Assembly (NCBI RefSeq): GCF_003046185.1
Contig: NZ_PZZL01000005.1
Span: forward strand, 62,001-126,000
From: Phreatobacter oligotrophus
Lineage (GTDB): Bacteria > Pseudomonadota > Alphaproteobacteria > Rhizobiales > Phreatobacteraceae
DNA length: 64,000 bases
Direction: 5' to 3'
The position numbers were made by a program, and so were the translations under genes. The notes beneath the pieces were generated by a model. The model had not been told where the DNA came from and made no database searches. It was given only the letters and a program-made list of their open reading frames with translations. This document shows positions 1 through 7,924 of the stretch, one piece after another. Position 1 is the stretch's first letter. Every line of letters starts with the position of its first letter.

Positions 1-1
1 C

Positions 2-811
2 CAGAAGCTGGCAAGCCTGACCGGCGGCAGCTTCGTCATCGAGAACCGCGGCGGCGCCGGCGGCACGATCGGCGCCAATGCCGTGGCCACGGCCGAAGCC
101 GACGGCTACACGATCCTCTTCGACGCCAGCGCCCACGCCTCCAATCCGACGCTCTTCCCGCGCCTGCCCTATGACACGGTCAAGGCCTTCCGGCCGGTCT
201 TCCTCGCCGCCGTCGTGCCGAACGTGCTGGTGGTCCATCCGAGCGTGGCGGAAAAGACGGTCGCTGAGATCATCGCCGCGGCGAAGCGCGCACCGGGCAA
301 GATCGACTGGGCCTCCTCCGGCAACGGCTCGGCGCAGCACCTGGCGCTGGAGCTGTTCAAGAGCATGGCGGGGGTCGACATCACCCACGTGCCCTATCGG
401 GGCGGCGGACCGGCCCTGAACGACCTCGTGGCCGGCCAGATCAAGTATTTCTTCTCGAACCTGTCCTCGTCCATCGAGCACATCCGCGGCGGCCTGCTGC
501 GCGCCGTCGCCCATACGGCCACCACGCCCGTCGAGGTCATGCCCGGCCTGCCGGCTGTCGCCGACACGCTTGCCGGCTATCAGGCGCTGGAATGGAACGG
601 GGTCTTCGTGCCGGCCGGCACGCCGGATGCCGTCGTGGCGCGGCTCAGCAGCGCCCTGAACGAGGCGATCAGCGATCCGGCCATCAGCGCCCGGCTGACC
701 TCCCTCTCGGTCACCAGCCGGCCCAATACCCCGGACGAGTTCGCCGCCTTCGTGCGGGCCGAGATGGAGAAGTGGGGCCCGATCATCCGCAGCGCCAACA
801 TCCGGCTCTAA
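2..811 (+). CDS. Bug-family tripartite tricarboxylate transporter substrate-binding protein (5' truncated)
   Basis: The open frame enters from the left edge of the window, so the signal peptide and the first part of the N-terminal lobe are missing. The first visible residues carry the family hallmark ENRGGAGGTIGANAVA followed by DGYTILF, and a second landmark, HVPYRGGGPALNDLVAGQ, lies in the middle. These are characteristic of the periplasmic Bug/TctC receptors that bind small carboxylates or amides for TTT uptake systems. About 269 residues are visible of a usual 320 or so. The ligand cannot be told from sequence. No TctA/TctB membrane genes are visible; orphan Bug proteins are common. It converges on ybgC. 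Confidence 0.9.
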   Translation, partial: QKLASLTGGSFVIENRGGAGGTIGANAVATAEADGYTILFDASAHASNPTLFPRLPYDTVKAFRPVFLAAVVPNVLVVHPSVAEKTVAEIIAAAKRAPGKIDWASSGNGSAQHLALELFKSMAGVDITHVPYRGGGPALNDLVAGQIKYFFSNLSSSIEHIRGGLLRAVAHTATTPVEVMPGLPAVADTLAGYQALEWNGVFVPAGTPDAVVARLSSALNEAISDPAISARLTSLSVTSRPNTPDEFAAFVRAEMEKWGPIIRSANIRL

Positions 812-844
812 GGGTTCCTCCTCAGTCGGCGCCCTTCGGCGACG

Positions 845-1309
845 TCACATTGCGTCCGACGCCTTCGGCGTCATGGCCCGCCTGAGCCCATCGGGAATGC
901 GCACCGGCTTGCCGCCGGCGAGGAAGGCGACGCGCACGCTCGCCTCGACCAGCACCTCCTCGCCCCGCAGCACGCGCTGGGCAAGGTTCAGCGTCGCGCC
1001 CTTCACCACCTCGGTGCGGGTCTCGACCGTCAGCACGTCGTCGATGCGGGCCGGCCGCAGGAACTCGATGCCCATGGAGCGGACGACGAAGAAGAAGCCG
1101 GCGCCCGCCTCCTGCTTCGCCGTCTCGAACAGGTCGCCCTGGGCGACGCCGAGCAGGCGCAGGAAATCGGTGCGGCCGCGCTCCATGAAGCGCAGGTAGC
1201 TCGCGTGATAGACGACGCCGGAGAAGTCGGTGTCCTCGTAATAGACGCGCACCGGCAGGAGATGGGTCTCTCCGTCAATGCGGCCGGCCAGGCCCTGGCC
1301 ATCGGTCAT
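845..1309 (-). CDS. ybgC: YbgC-type acyl-CoA thioesterase
   Basis: A 154-residue hotdog-fold protein. The 4-hydroxybenzoyl-CoA thioesterase signature EDTDFSGVVYHASYLRFME sits at about residues 25-43 and contains the catalytic Asp of the DTDxxG motif. YbgC hydrolyses short or medium acyl-CoA thioesters in the cytoplasm and is the usual first gene of the tol-pal cluster. Here it lies downstream of ruvB on the same strand, the common alphaproteobacterial ruvCAB-ybgC-tolQRAB arrangement. However, the next gene to the left is a convergent Bug protein, so tol genes do not follow directly. Confidence 0.9.
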   Translation of the reverse strand: MTDGQGLAGRIDGETHLLPVRVYYEDTDFSGVVYHASYLRFMERGRTDFLRLLGVAQGDLFETAKQEAGAGFFFVVRSMGIEFLRPARIDDVLTVETRTEVVKGATLNLAQRVLRGEEVLVEASVRVAFLAGGKPVRIPDGLRRAMTPKASDAM

Positions 1310-1488
1310 TCCGCTCGTCCCTTGTCGTGGATCGGGCTGCCAGCCTTAGCGAGGCCACGCGTCGAAAGCGAGGCGGACATGTTTCCCTTGCAGGGAAGGT
1401 CTGCGGAGCGGCGGCATCGCTTTGCCGCCGGCGGCATGGTTGGGTCCGCCCGCCGCGCAGCCGCGCGGTCCCATTGCATGAGAATCCC

Positions 1489-1722
1489 ATGAAGACCCTT
1501 CTCGCCGCCGCTGTCGCCGTGGCCATTTCCTCCGCCGCCTTCGCCCAGACCCCGGACACCTGCGCCGGCTACCTGAAGGCCCTCGCCGACATGCAGGCAG
1601 CGATGCGCCAGTCCGGCGCCACCCCGCCGCCGACCGATCCGAACGACGCCAAGATCATCGCCTATTGCCGCGCCAACCCCAACGCGCCGCTGGCCGACGC
1701 CATGACCAAGGCGTTCCAGTAA
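1489..1722 (+). CDS. small secreted HdeA/HdeB-like protein
   Basis: This is a 77-residue protein with a clean signal peptide (hydrophobic residues 4-17, cleavage after AFA). A mature part of about 58 residues holds two cysteines, TCAGYL near residue 24 and AYCRANPNAPLADAM near residue 63. Two cysteines and an xYCxANPxxxLxDA tail resemble the periplasmic acid-stress chaperone family HdeA/HdeB, but the similarity is weak and the function is inferred. The ATG at 1489 was chosen because the signal peptide starts there; the frame upstream is open but looks non-coding. A strong hairpin follows the stop. Confidence 0.6.
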   Translation: MKTLLAAAVAVAISSAAFAQTPDTCAGYLKALADMQAAMRQSGATPPPTDPNDAKIIAYCRANPNAPLADAMTKAFQ

Positions 1723-1734
1723 GACGGGATCACG

Positions 1735-1756
1735 GCCGCCGGCAAAGGCCGGCGGT
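1735..1756. terminator. bidirectional hairpin between the HdeA-like gene and ruvB
   Basis: A nine-base-pair GC-rich inverted repeat (gccgccggc / gccggcggt, one G-T pair) with an AAAG loop lies between two converging genes and touches the ruvB stop codon. It has no long U-tract, so intrinsic termination is inferred from position and stem strength. Confidence 0.45.
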
Positions 1757-2799
1757 CACTCCTCCTCGTCGCCCTTGAACAGCATGAATTGCGCCCCTTC
1801 CCGCTGCGGTTCGGCAAGGCCGAGATGGCGGAAGGCGTGGGAGGTCAGCAGACGCCCGCGCGGCGTGCGCTGCAGGAAGCCTTGCTGAATGAGGAAGGGC
1901 TCGATGATCTCCTCGATGGCGTCGCGCGGCTCGGAGAGCGCGGCCGCCATGGTCTCGATCCCCACCGGCCCGCCGCCATAGTTCAGCGCAATGGCCTTGA
2001 GATAGCGCCGGTCCATGGCGTCGAGCCCGGCATCATCCACCTCGAGCCGCGTCAGCGCCTCATCGGCGATCTGCCGCGTCACCGTGTCGGAATCCCGGTA
2101 GATCGCGAAGTCGCGCACGCGGCGCAGCAGGCGGCCGGCGATGCGCGGCGTGCCGCGCGCGCGACGCGCGATCTCGTTGGCCCCGTCGGGCGTCATGCCG
2201 ACGCCGAGGACGCGGGCGCCACGGGTGACGATCAGCTCCAGTTCCTCAACCGTGTAGAATTGCAGGCGGATGGGGATGCCGAAGCGGTCGCGCAGCGGGG
2301 TGGTGAGCAGGCCGGCGCGGGTGGTCGCCCCGACGAGGGTGAACTTGGCGAGGTCGATCTTCACCGAGCGGGCGGCCGGCCCCTCGCCGATGATGAGGTC
2401 GAGCTGGAAGTCCTCCATGGCCGGATAGAGGATCTCCTCCACCGCCGGATTGAGGCGGTGGATCTCGTCGATGAACAGCACGTCGCGCTCTTCGAGATTG
2501 GTCAGCTGTGCTGCGAGATCCCCGGCCTTGGCGATGACCGGGCCGGATGTGGCGCGAAAGCCAACGCCGAGCTCCTTGGCGAGGATCTGCGCCAGCGTCG
2601 TCTTGCCGAGGCCCGGCGGTCCGACGAACAGCACGTGGTCCAGCGCCTCGCCGCGGGTGCGGGCGGCGGAGATGAAGACCTCGAGGTTCGACCGCGCCTG
2701 GGCCTGGCCGATGAACTCGGCGAGCCGCTGCGGCCGCAGATGCGTGTCGGCATCGTCGTCGCGGCGTTCGGCATCGAGGAGACGGCGGGGCTCGGTCAA
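1756..2799 (-). CDS. ruvB: Holliday junction branch migration helicase RuvB
   Basis: A 347-residue AAA+ ATPase, full length for RuvB. Walker A is GPPGLGKTT at about residues 60-68, Walker B is DEIHRL, and the conserved GATTRAGLL segment and C-terminal winged helix ([17 protein letters not shown] onward) are all present. Hexameric RuvB rings pump DNA through RuvA-bound Holliday junctions during recombinational repair. The start overlaps the ruvA stop by four bases, so the two are translationally coupled. RuvC lies further upstream but is separated by a glycosylase-like gene. Confidence 0.98.
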   Translation of the reverse strand: MTEPRRLLDAERRDDDADTHLRPQRLAEFIGQAQARSNLEVFISAARTRGEALDHVLFVGPPGLGKTTLAQILAKELGVGFRATSGPVIAKAGDLAAQLTNLEERDVLFIDEIHRLNPAVEEILYPAMEDFQLDLIIGEGPAARSVKIDLAKFTLVGATTRAGLLTTPLRDRFGIPIRLQFYTVEELELIVTRGARVLGVGMTPDGANEIARRARGTPRIAGRLLRRVRDFAIYRDSDTVTRQIADEALTRLEVDDAGLDAMDRRYLKAIALNYGGGPVGIETMAAALSEPRDAIEEIIEPFLIQQGFLQRTPRGRLLTSHAFRHLGLAEPQREGAQFMLFKGDEEE

Positions 2800-3413
2800 G
2801 ACGACAGCTCCTTGAGGCCGAGCCGGATGAGCGTCTGCGTGTTCGCCTCATCGCCTGCCTTCTTGGCGGCGGCCGCGATGGCGGCGGCCGCCTGCGGCTG
2901 GCCATAGCCGAGATTGACGAGCGCCGAGATGGCATCGGCCACGGGGCCGGCGACGCGCTTCTCGTCGACGTCGCCGGCGAGCTTCGCCAGCGCCGGATCG
3001 ATGTCGGTGAAGCCCGGCGCCTTGTCCTTCAGCTCGGTGACGATGCGCTCGGCGACCTTCGGACCGACGCCGTTCGCCCGGCCGATCGCCGCCTTGTCGC
3101 GCATGGCGATGGCATGGGCGAGGTCGGAGGCCTTGAGGGTGGAGAGCACCGACAGCGCCACCTTGGCGCCGACGCCCTGCACGTTCAGCAGGAGGCGAAA
3201 CCACTCACGCTCGAGATCGTTGGCGAAGCCGTAGAGCCGGATCATGTCCTCGCGGACCATGGTCTCGATGGAGAGCACCGCCGCCTCCCCCGCCGAGGGC
3301 AGGGATTGCAGGGTCCGCGACGAGCAATGGACGACATAGCCGACGCCATGGACGTCGATGACGACCCAGTCAGGTCCGTAGCTGTCGATAGTGCCCTTGA
3401 GCTTGCCGATCAT
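2796..3413 (-). CDS. ruvA: Holliday junction DNA-binding protein RuvA
   Basis: A 205-residue protein beginning [21 protein letters not shown], the typical RuvA OB-fold N terminus. It is followed by the tandem helix-hairpin-helix region ([14 protein letters not shown] and [17 protein letters not shown]) and the C-terminal RuvB-contact domain ([13 protein letters not shown]). The RuvA tetramer holds the four-way junction open for RuvB and RuvC. The gene is translationally coupled to ruvB. The upstream interval carries palindromic repeats rather than the usual direct junction with ruvC. Confidence 0.98.
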   Translation of the reverse strand: MIGKLKGTIDSYGPDWVVIDVHGVGYVVHCSSRTLQSLPSAGEAAVLSIETMVREDMIRLYGFANDLEREWFRLLLNVQGVGAKVALSVLSTLKASDLAHAIAMRDKAAIGRANGVGPKVAERIVTELKDKAPGFTDIDPALAKLAGDVDEKRVAGPVADAISALVNLGYGQPQAAAAIAAAAKKAGDEANTQTLIRLGLKELSS

Positions 3414-3499
3414 GATGGGTCCGCCGCTTCGAGACGCCGCTTATAGCGGATTCGGCAAACCACTTGCTCCTCATCCTCCCGAGGACCAGGGGCCGCCCT

Positions 3500-3547
3500 G
3501 TTGCCCCTCACCCTTCCCTCTCCCCGCAGGCGGGGAGAGGGGGCAAC
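3500..3547. repeat. REP-like palindrome A1
   Basis: The core CCCTCTCCCCGC-AG-GCGGGGAGAGGG is a perfect inverted repeat, preceded by the tail GCCCCTCACCCTT. An outer inverted repeat, GTTGCCCC / GGGGCAAC, brackets it. A second copy in opposite orientation lies about 70 bases to the right, so the two form a REPIN-like pair. It is intergenic, upstream of ruvA. Confidence 0.8.
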
Positions 3548-3615
3548 AGCGGCGAGATTCATAGGCGGCGATCATGAGTGGCACTCGGGCTGTCGATGAA
3601 GCGGGACGTCGAAGT

Positions 3616-3658
3616 CCCCCTCTCCCCGCCTGCCGGGAGAGGGAAGGGTGAGGGGCCA
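3616..3658. repeat. REP-like palindrome A2 (inverted relative to A1)
   Basis: The core is CCCTCTCCCCGCC-TGCCGGGAGAGGG, followed on the plus strand by AAGGGTGAGGGGC, the reverse complement of the tail of copy A1. It lies just beyond the 3' end of the glycosylase-like gene. Confidence 0.8.
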
Positions 3659-3688
3659 TGCCGAAGCGGCACGCCGCCTGCACAAACC

Positions 3689-4405
3689 CTAGTCCTCGCC
3701 CGTCATGCGGCGCAGCGCCTCCGGCGAATGGTTCTCGCCGACCGCCATGGCGAGGATGCGCGAGATATGGGTCCGCGGCAGGCCAGTTTCGACGGCCCAG
3801 GCGTTCACCTGCGCCTGGATCTTCTTCATATCCCCCTTGGAGGTCGGCTGCGCCGCGACATCCACGCCCGCATCGCGCATTGCCGCGACCATGTCCTGCG
3901 AGGTGACGAAGCCGTCCCAGCCGACGAAGCGCAGGAAGTACTGGCCCGTCATGCCGCCGAGGCGGGCCCCGCGCTTGCCGAGGAGCTCCAGCAAGCCGAC
4001 CTGGTCCTCCGCCGGCCATGCGCTCAGGAAGCGGCCGAAGGAGCCATGCTCTCGTGCGATCGCCTGGACGAAGGCGGCGTTGTCGCGCACCGACCTGATC
4101 TTCTGCGGGTTCTTCACGATCCGGCCGTCGCGCGACAGATCGTGCCAGAACTCGTCGGGCTGGAAGGTCAGCGCCTGCGGCGCGAAGCCGAGAAAGGCCT
4201 CCTCGAAGCCCGGCCATTTCTTCTCGATCACGCTCCAGACGAAGCCGGCGGAAAAGACCCGCTTCGTCATCTCGGCGAGGATCCGGTCGTCGGTCATGGC
4301 GGCCAGCGCCGCCCTGTCGGGGACAGCGGGGAGCAGGCCGGCGAGCACGGCCTCGCCGCCCTTGCGCTTGGCCGCGCGTGTCTGGATCGTCTTGAACGTC
4401 ATCAT
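3689..4405 (-). CDS. DNA-3-methyladenine glycosylase I-like protein
   Basis: About 238 residues of the HhH-GPD-superfamily Tag type. Typical family segments are visible: RKGGEAVLAGLLP near the N terminus, MTKRVFSAGFVWSVIEKKWPGFEEAF, then FGRFLSAWP and MTGQYFLRFVGWDGFVTS. Tag enzymes excise alkylated purines from DNA. This subgroup is usually annotated only as 3-methyladenine glycosylase, and substrate activity is inferred. Two adjacent ATGs (4405 and 4402) are possible starts; an in-frame ATG further upstream (4450) adds unconserved residues. The gene splits ruvC from ruvAB and is bracketed by REP-like palindromes, suggesting a local insertion. Confidence 0.8.
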   Translation of the reverse strand: MMTFKTIQTRAAKRKGGEAVLAGLLPAVPDRAALAAMTDDRILAEMTKRVFSAGFVWSVIEKKWPGFEEAFLGFAPQALTFQPDEFWHDLSRDGRIVKNPQKIRSVRDNAAFVQAIAREHGSFGRFLSAWPAEDQVGLLELLGKRGARLGGMTGQYFLRFVGWDGFVTSQDMVAAMRDAGVDVAAQPTSKGDMKKIQAQVNAWAVETGLPRTHISRILAMAVGENHSPEALRRMTGED

Positions 4406-4479
4406 GCGGCCGTCCCCCACCCCACATTCCACGCCCGAAGACCGCATCACGGCAAGAGCGCGTGCAAGGACGCTGCATC

Positions 4480-4532
4480 ACCTCTCCCCGGCGGGGAGAG
4501 GTCGATGAGCGAAGCGAGGCGGGAGAGGGGGA
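4480..4532. repeat. REP-like palindrome B1
   Basis: The palindrome CCTCTCCCCGGCGGGGAGAGG is followed by TCGATGAGCGAAGCGAGGC and GGGAGAGGGG. The same architecture, inverted, occurs at 4554-4599. The element is intergenic between ruvC and the glycosylase-like gene. Confidence 0.75.
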
Positions 4533-4553
4533 GCCTTCGCGGAAGCGAACAGC

Positions 4554-4599
4554 CCCCTCTTCCGGCCTGCGGCCGACCTCTCCCCACCGGGGAGAGGTT
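4554..4599. repeat. REP-like palindrome B2 (inverted relative to B1)
   Basis: CCCCTCTTCC leads through GGCCTGCGGCCGA to the palindrome CCTCTCCCCACCGGGGAGAGG, a mirror of copy B1. It makes a pair with B1 just downstream of ruvC. Confidence 0.75.
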
Positions 4600-4632
4600 G
4601 GAGGCGGCGCAGTCCCGCCACGCAGAAGGCCC

Positions 4633-5127
4633 TCACCGCCGCCCGGGGCCCGTCCGGTGATGGGCGTGGGTCACCGCGATGGCCAGCGCATCCGCAGCGT
4701 CCATGGTCTTCGGATCGGCCTTGGGCAGGAGGATGCCGATCATCATGTGGATCTGGTTCTTCTCCGCATGGCCCGCGCCCACCACCGACTTCTTGACCTT
4801 GTTGGGCTCGTATTCGGCGACGGGAATGCCGGCGAGCGCCGGCACCACCATGGCGATGCCGCGCGCCTGGCCGAGCTTCAGCGTCGCGGTCGCGTCCTTG
4901 TTGACGAAGGTCTGCTCCACCGCCGCCTCCTCCGGCGACCATGCGGCGAGCACATCGGTGAGGCCGCGGTGGAGGCTCGCCAGCCGCGTCGCGAGGTCCG
5001 CCTTGTCGTCGGAGGTGACGGTGCCGCAGGCGACGAAGGCGAGGCGGTTGCCGGTCACGTCGATGACGCCCCACCCCGTTCGGCGCAGGCCTGGGTCGAT
5101 GCCAATGATGCGAATCGTGCCGGTCAT
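4633..5127 (-). CDS. ruvC: crossover junction endodeoxyribonuclease RuvC
   Basis: A 164-residue RuvC with the RNase H-like fold. The acidic catalytic residues can be placed: Asp in [16 protein letters not shown] at about residue 11, Glu in [19 protein letters not shown], and the paired Asp residues in [15 protein letters not shown] near the C terminus. It resolves Holliday junctions by symmetrical nicking with RuvAB. It is on the same strand as ruvAB but about 1.2 kb away because a glycosylase gene and repeats intervene. The neighbour on its 5' side is divergent. Confidence 0.97.
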   Translation of the reverse strand: MTGTIRIIGIDPGLRRTGWGVIDVTGNRLAFVACGTVTSDDKADLATRLASLHRGLTDVLAAWSPEEAAVEQTFVNKDATATLKLGQARGIAMVVPALAGIPVAEYEPNKVKKSVVGAGHAEKNQIHMMIGILLPKADPKTMDAADALAIAVTHAHHRTGPGRR

Positions 5128-5233
5128 GGCGCCAATCTAGCCCAAGTGCAGGCGTGCCCCGCGCCGCCCGATATTCCCGTCCGCGGCCAATGCCCTTAAG
5201 CGGGAGGGAACCACACGCCGCAAAGGCTCCACC

Positions 5234-5992
5234 TTGGACCTCCTCGCCTCTCTCGGCGCTCCCCCGCCCCTCGCCGTCATGCTCGCCGCCTTTTTCGCCG
5301 GGACGGTGCGTGGCTATACGGGATTTGGATCGGCCATGATCTTCATGCCGGTGGCCGGCGCCTATCTGGGGCCGAAGACCGCCATCGGCATCATGTCGAT
5401 CATCGATGCGGTGCTGCAGCTCGCCATGATCCGCTCGACCTGGCGCCATGCCCGCTGGGGCGAGATCGGACCGCTCTTCGTCGGCTACGTCGTCGGCCTG
5501 CCGCTCGGCGTCTATCTCCTGGTGACGGTCGACCCCTCGCCGGTACGCTGGGTGACCTCGCTGTCGATCGTGCTGGTGCTGACGCTCCTGCTCACCGTTG
5601 GAAGGATCGAGCGCTCGCCGGGCCTTCCCGCCACCATCGCCACCGGCGTCACGTCGGGGATCATTTCGGGCCTCGCCAGCCTCGGCGGCATGGTGCTGTC
5701 GCTGTTCTGGCTGGCCGGCCCCAGCCACAATGCCGGGGTACGCGGCTCCTCGGTCGCCTTCTTCGTGCCGGCCTCGGTAATCTCGATGAGCCTGCTCGCC
5801 TATGCCGGCATCTTCACATCCGAGGTGTTCCGCGGCGCCGCCTGGACGATCCTGCCCTATGCGGTCGGCATCGGCCTCGGCTCATACCTGTTCGACAAGA
5901 CCGACCCGCGCTTCTTCCGGCCCGTTGCGTTCGGAGTGATCGCGGCGGCCGCGATCACCAGCCTGCCGCTGCTCGACCGGGTGCTGCGCTAG
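5234..5992 (+). CDS. TauE/SafE family sulfite/organic-anion permease
   Basis: A 252-residue polytopic membrane protein with about eight hydrophobic helices. The signature GYTGFGSAMIFMPVAGAYLGPKTA after the first helix and a second half-repeat SGLASLGGMVLSLFWLAGP match the TauE/SafE (DUF81) permeases that export sulfite, sulfoacetate or related anions. The frame opens with TTG at 5234, and the coding pattern supports translation from there. Substrate is unknown and no sulfur-metabolism gene is adjacent. It converges on yebC. Confidence 0.85.
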   Translation: MDLLASLGAPPPLAVMLAAFFAGTVRGYTGFGSAMIFMPVAGAYLGPKTAIGIMSIIDAVLQLAMIRSTWRHARWGEIGPLFVGYVVGLPLGVYLLVTVDPSPVRWVTSLSIVLVLTLLLTVGRIERSPGLPATIATGVTSGIISGLASLGGMVLSLFWLAGPSHNAGVRGSSVAFFVPASVISMSLLAYAGIFTSEVFRGAAWTILPYAVGIGLGSYLFDKTDPRFFRPVAFGVIAAAAITSLPLLDRVLR

Positions 5993-6001
5993 AGGGCGGC
6001 C

Positions 6002-6748
6002 TCAGCCGCCCATCTTCGCCACGAGCGCCTCGGACAGCTCGAAATTCGAATAGACGTTCTGCACGTCGTCGTTCTCGTCGAGATTGTCCATCAGGCGCAG
6101 CAGCTTCTCGCCGGTCTCGTCGTCGACGGCGACATTGTTCTGCGGCTTCCAGGTGAGCGCCGTCTTCTTCGGCTCGCCGAACTTCGCCTCGAGGGCCTTC
6201 GCCACCTCGGCGAGGGCATCGGACGCGGTGGTGATCTCGTGGCCCGCCTCTGAGGAGACGACGTCCTCGGCGCCAGCCTCGATCGCCGCCTCGAGCATGT
6301 CGTCGGCGGAGGCCTTGTCGGCGGCAAACTCGATCGTGCCGACGCGATCGAACATGAAGGACACCGCGCCGGTCTCGGCGAGGTTGCCGCCGGACTTGGT
6401 GAAGTAGGAGCGCACTTCCGAGGCCGTGCGGTTGCGGTTGTCGGTGAGCGCCTCGACAATGACGGCAACGCCGCCCGGGCCGTAGCCCTCGTAGCGGATC
6501 TCCTCGTAGTTCTCGGTGTCGCCGCCGGCCGCCTTCTTGATGGCGCGCTCGATATTGTCCTTGGGCATGTTCTCGGCGCGGGCCGCGAGGATGGCGGCGC
6601 GCAGGCGCGGGTTCATGTTGGGATCGGGCAGGCCCATCTTGGCCGCCACCGTGATCTCGCGGGCGAGCTTGCCGAAGAGCTTGGACCGCATCGCGTCCTG
6701 GCGGCCCTTGCGATGCATGATGTTCTTGAACTGTGAATGCCCGGCCAT
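6002..6748 (-). CDS. yebC: YebC/PmpR-family protein (TACO1-like)
   Basis: A 248-residue protein opening with the invariant [52 protein letters not shown] and [19 protein letters not shown], both family hallmarks, follow. Members have been described as DNA-binding regulators and, more recently, as translation factors that help ribosomes through proline-rich stretches. The sequence does not discriminate between these. It lies near ruvC, as in many proteobacteria, though here with a permease between them. Confidence 0.95.
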   Translation of the reverse strand: MAGHSQFKNIMHRKGRQDAMRSKLFGKLAREITVAAKMGLPDPNMNPRLRAAILAARAENMPKDNIERAIKKAAGGDTENYEEIRYEGYGPGGVAVIVEALTDNRNRTASEVRSYFTKSGGNLAETGAVSFMFDRVGTIEFAADKASADDMLEAAIEAGAEDVVSSEAGHEITTASDALAEVAKALEAKFGEPKKTALTWKPQNNVAVDDETGEKLLRLMDNLDENDDVQNVYSNFELSEALVAKMGG

Positions 6749-6874
6749 GGGACTCTCTTCGCGATGGTCAGCCGGGCGGGGCGCCGTTCCGTGCGCCGCT
6801 CCAACGCGCCGGCTTGGTCAGTCGGCGCGACTTATAGGCAAGCGTGGCGGCGAAATCCAGCGCCGCCAGCCGGC

Positions 6875-7402
6875 TCAGCGACGGGCGCCGAAAGCGTTGG
6901 CGAGCAGGTCGATCTGGCTCGAAATGGCATTGGCGGCAGTGGGCGGCGCGATCTCGGCGAAGAGCAGCTTGTCCATGTGGACGATGCGCTCCTGCAGGCG
7001 CATGGCCTTGCCGATGAGGGCGGAGAGCTGCTCCGGCAGCTCGTCCAGCGTCGACTGCGGGGTCGGCGCACCGACCGAGGAGAGGCGAACCTTCGACTTC
7101 TCCTGCGCGGCCTGTTCCTGGGTGAGCTCGCCCTCGTTGACGGCACGCTGCAGCAGAAGCCAGGAGGCGAGCTGCATCAGGCGGGTGGTCAGCCGCATGC
7201 TCTCCGTGGCGTAGGCGAGAGCCGGCCCGCGATCGAGGCTGCGGCTGTCGTTGCGACCCGGACCGTCGAGATAGGCGGCGGTCTCCTCGACCAGCGACAT
7301 CCCCTCGCGGAACAGGTCCTTGAAGGCCTGGGAGCTGGCGAGCCGGGTTCCGAAGGCCACGGCGGTCTCGGCGACGGGCGAAAGGCTCTCTTGCGACATC
7401 AC
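6875..7402 (-). CDS. rcdA: DUF1465 family protein, RcdA-like CtrA-degradation adaptor
   Basis: A 175-residue, mostly helical protein. The block AFKDLFREGMSLVEETAAYLDGPGR and the long TESMRLTTRLMQLASWLLLQRAV helix are diagnostic of DUF1465, whose characterised member is Caulobacter RcdA. RcdA links the ClpXP/CpdR/PopA proteolysis machinery to CtrA at the cell pole. Function here is by homology. A TTAA-N7-TAAA box resembling a CtrA site lies about 60 bases upstream of the start, consistent with cell-cycle control but not proof of it. Confidence 0.8.
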   Translation of the reverse strand: MMSQESLSPVAETAVAFGTRLASSQAFKDLFREGMSLVEETAAYLDGPGRNDSRSLDRGPALAYATESMRLTTRLMQLASWLLLQRAVNEGELTQEQAAQEKSKVRLSSVGAPTPQSTLDELPEQLSALIGKAMRLQERIVHMDKLLFAEIAPPTAANAISSQIDLLANAFGARR

Positions 7403-7462
7403 GCTACTACTCCCTCAGGGGTTCTGGTGTGCCGCCGTTTGCCCGACCCGTAAAGCGAATGC

Positions 7463-7477
7463 TTAAGGAAAGGTAAA
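7463..7477. promoter_or_regulatory. possible CtrA half-consensus box upstream of rcdA
   Basis: TTAAGGAAAGGTAAA has TTAA and TAAA spaced by seven bases. The CtrA consensus is TTAA-N7-TTAA, so one half is imperfect. It lies about 60 bases before the rcdA start. Confidence 0.3.
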
Positions 7478-7672
7478 CGGCAGTGGTTCAACGGTCGAAC
7501 CCTGTCGAGCAATCGGGGTGCCACCCCGTCCTGTGCCGCTTCGGGACAGGTCCCTGCGCGGCGAGGCGAGCCCATCGAACGACGAAATCGCGGCGCTGCC
7601 AAGGCCGCGCGTCACCGCGCCCGCGACCTGTCCACCGTCCGGTCGGGCGAGGGGGCGCGTCCCGCGAGGCAC

Positions 7673-7699
7673 AAAAAAAGGCCGCCCGAAGGCGGCCTT
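7673..7699 (-). terminator. intrinsic terminator, minus strand
   Basis: The perfect stem AAGGCCGCC / GGCGGCCTT with a CGAA loop is followed on the minus strand by seven uridines. This is the most canonical rho-independent terminator in the window, yet no minus-strand protein gene lies upstream of it. Confidence 0.8.
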
Positions 7700-7800
7700 G
7701 AAGTGAAATACAGGGAGGCGTCAAACAGAGTGGACAGGAGCCACTCGCGTCCAGCGAACTGAACGATTTCCTTGATAAAGGAGAAAGGTTAACCAGCTCT
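7673..7800 (-). ncRNA. candidate small RNA ending at the orphan terminator
   Basis: A transcript must end at the terminator at 7673-7699, but the minus strand to its right has no credible gene before the plus-strand dihydropyrimidinase. The stretch just upstream of the hairpin includes a pyrimidine-rich GCCTCCCTG segment that could act as an anti-Shine-Dalgarno seed, and GGTTAACC lies near the presumed 5' end. The boundaries are guesses; an antisense or 3'-UTR origin is possible. Confidence 0.25.
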
Positions 7801-7924
7801 TAGCCCTTGCCGGTGCAGCCAGCGATTCTTGCGGCGCGCCGGCCTTGACGGTGGCGTGAAAATGCTGTGCGACATGGGTCCGCGACGGCGGGCGCGGGCC
7901 CGCGGCTCTCCAGGACTTGCCGAC

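Larger units (their letters stand above)
7403..7924. other. gene-poor interval between rcdA and the dihydropyrimidinase gene
   Basis: About 520 bases without a convincing protein gene; the short frames here lack ribosome sites and family features. It holds a CtrA-like box near rcdA, a small GGGGTGCCACCCC hairpin near 7518, and an intrinsic terminator at 7673-7699 whose U-run is on the minus strand. The right part may encode a minus-strand small RNA. Confidence 0.5.

Noticed and set aside
3500-3658. Possible CRISPR array from the spaced palindromes
   Set aside because: There are only two copies here, in inverted rather than direct orientation, with no regular spacers and no cas genes in the window.
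3471-4481. A 336-residue minus-strand frame overlapping the glycosylase-like gene
   Set aside because: It is an arginine/glycine-rich alternative frame running through the REP-like repeats; the glycosylase frame has clear family motifs.
7480-7530. tRNA-like stretch with GGTTCAACGGTCGAACC
   Set aside because: It does not fold into a cloverleaf: no acceptor stem, no anticodon arm of the right length and no T-arm spacing.
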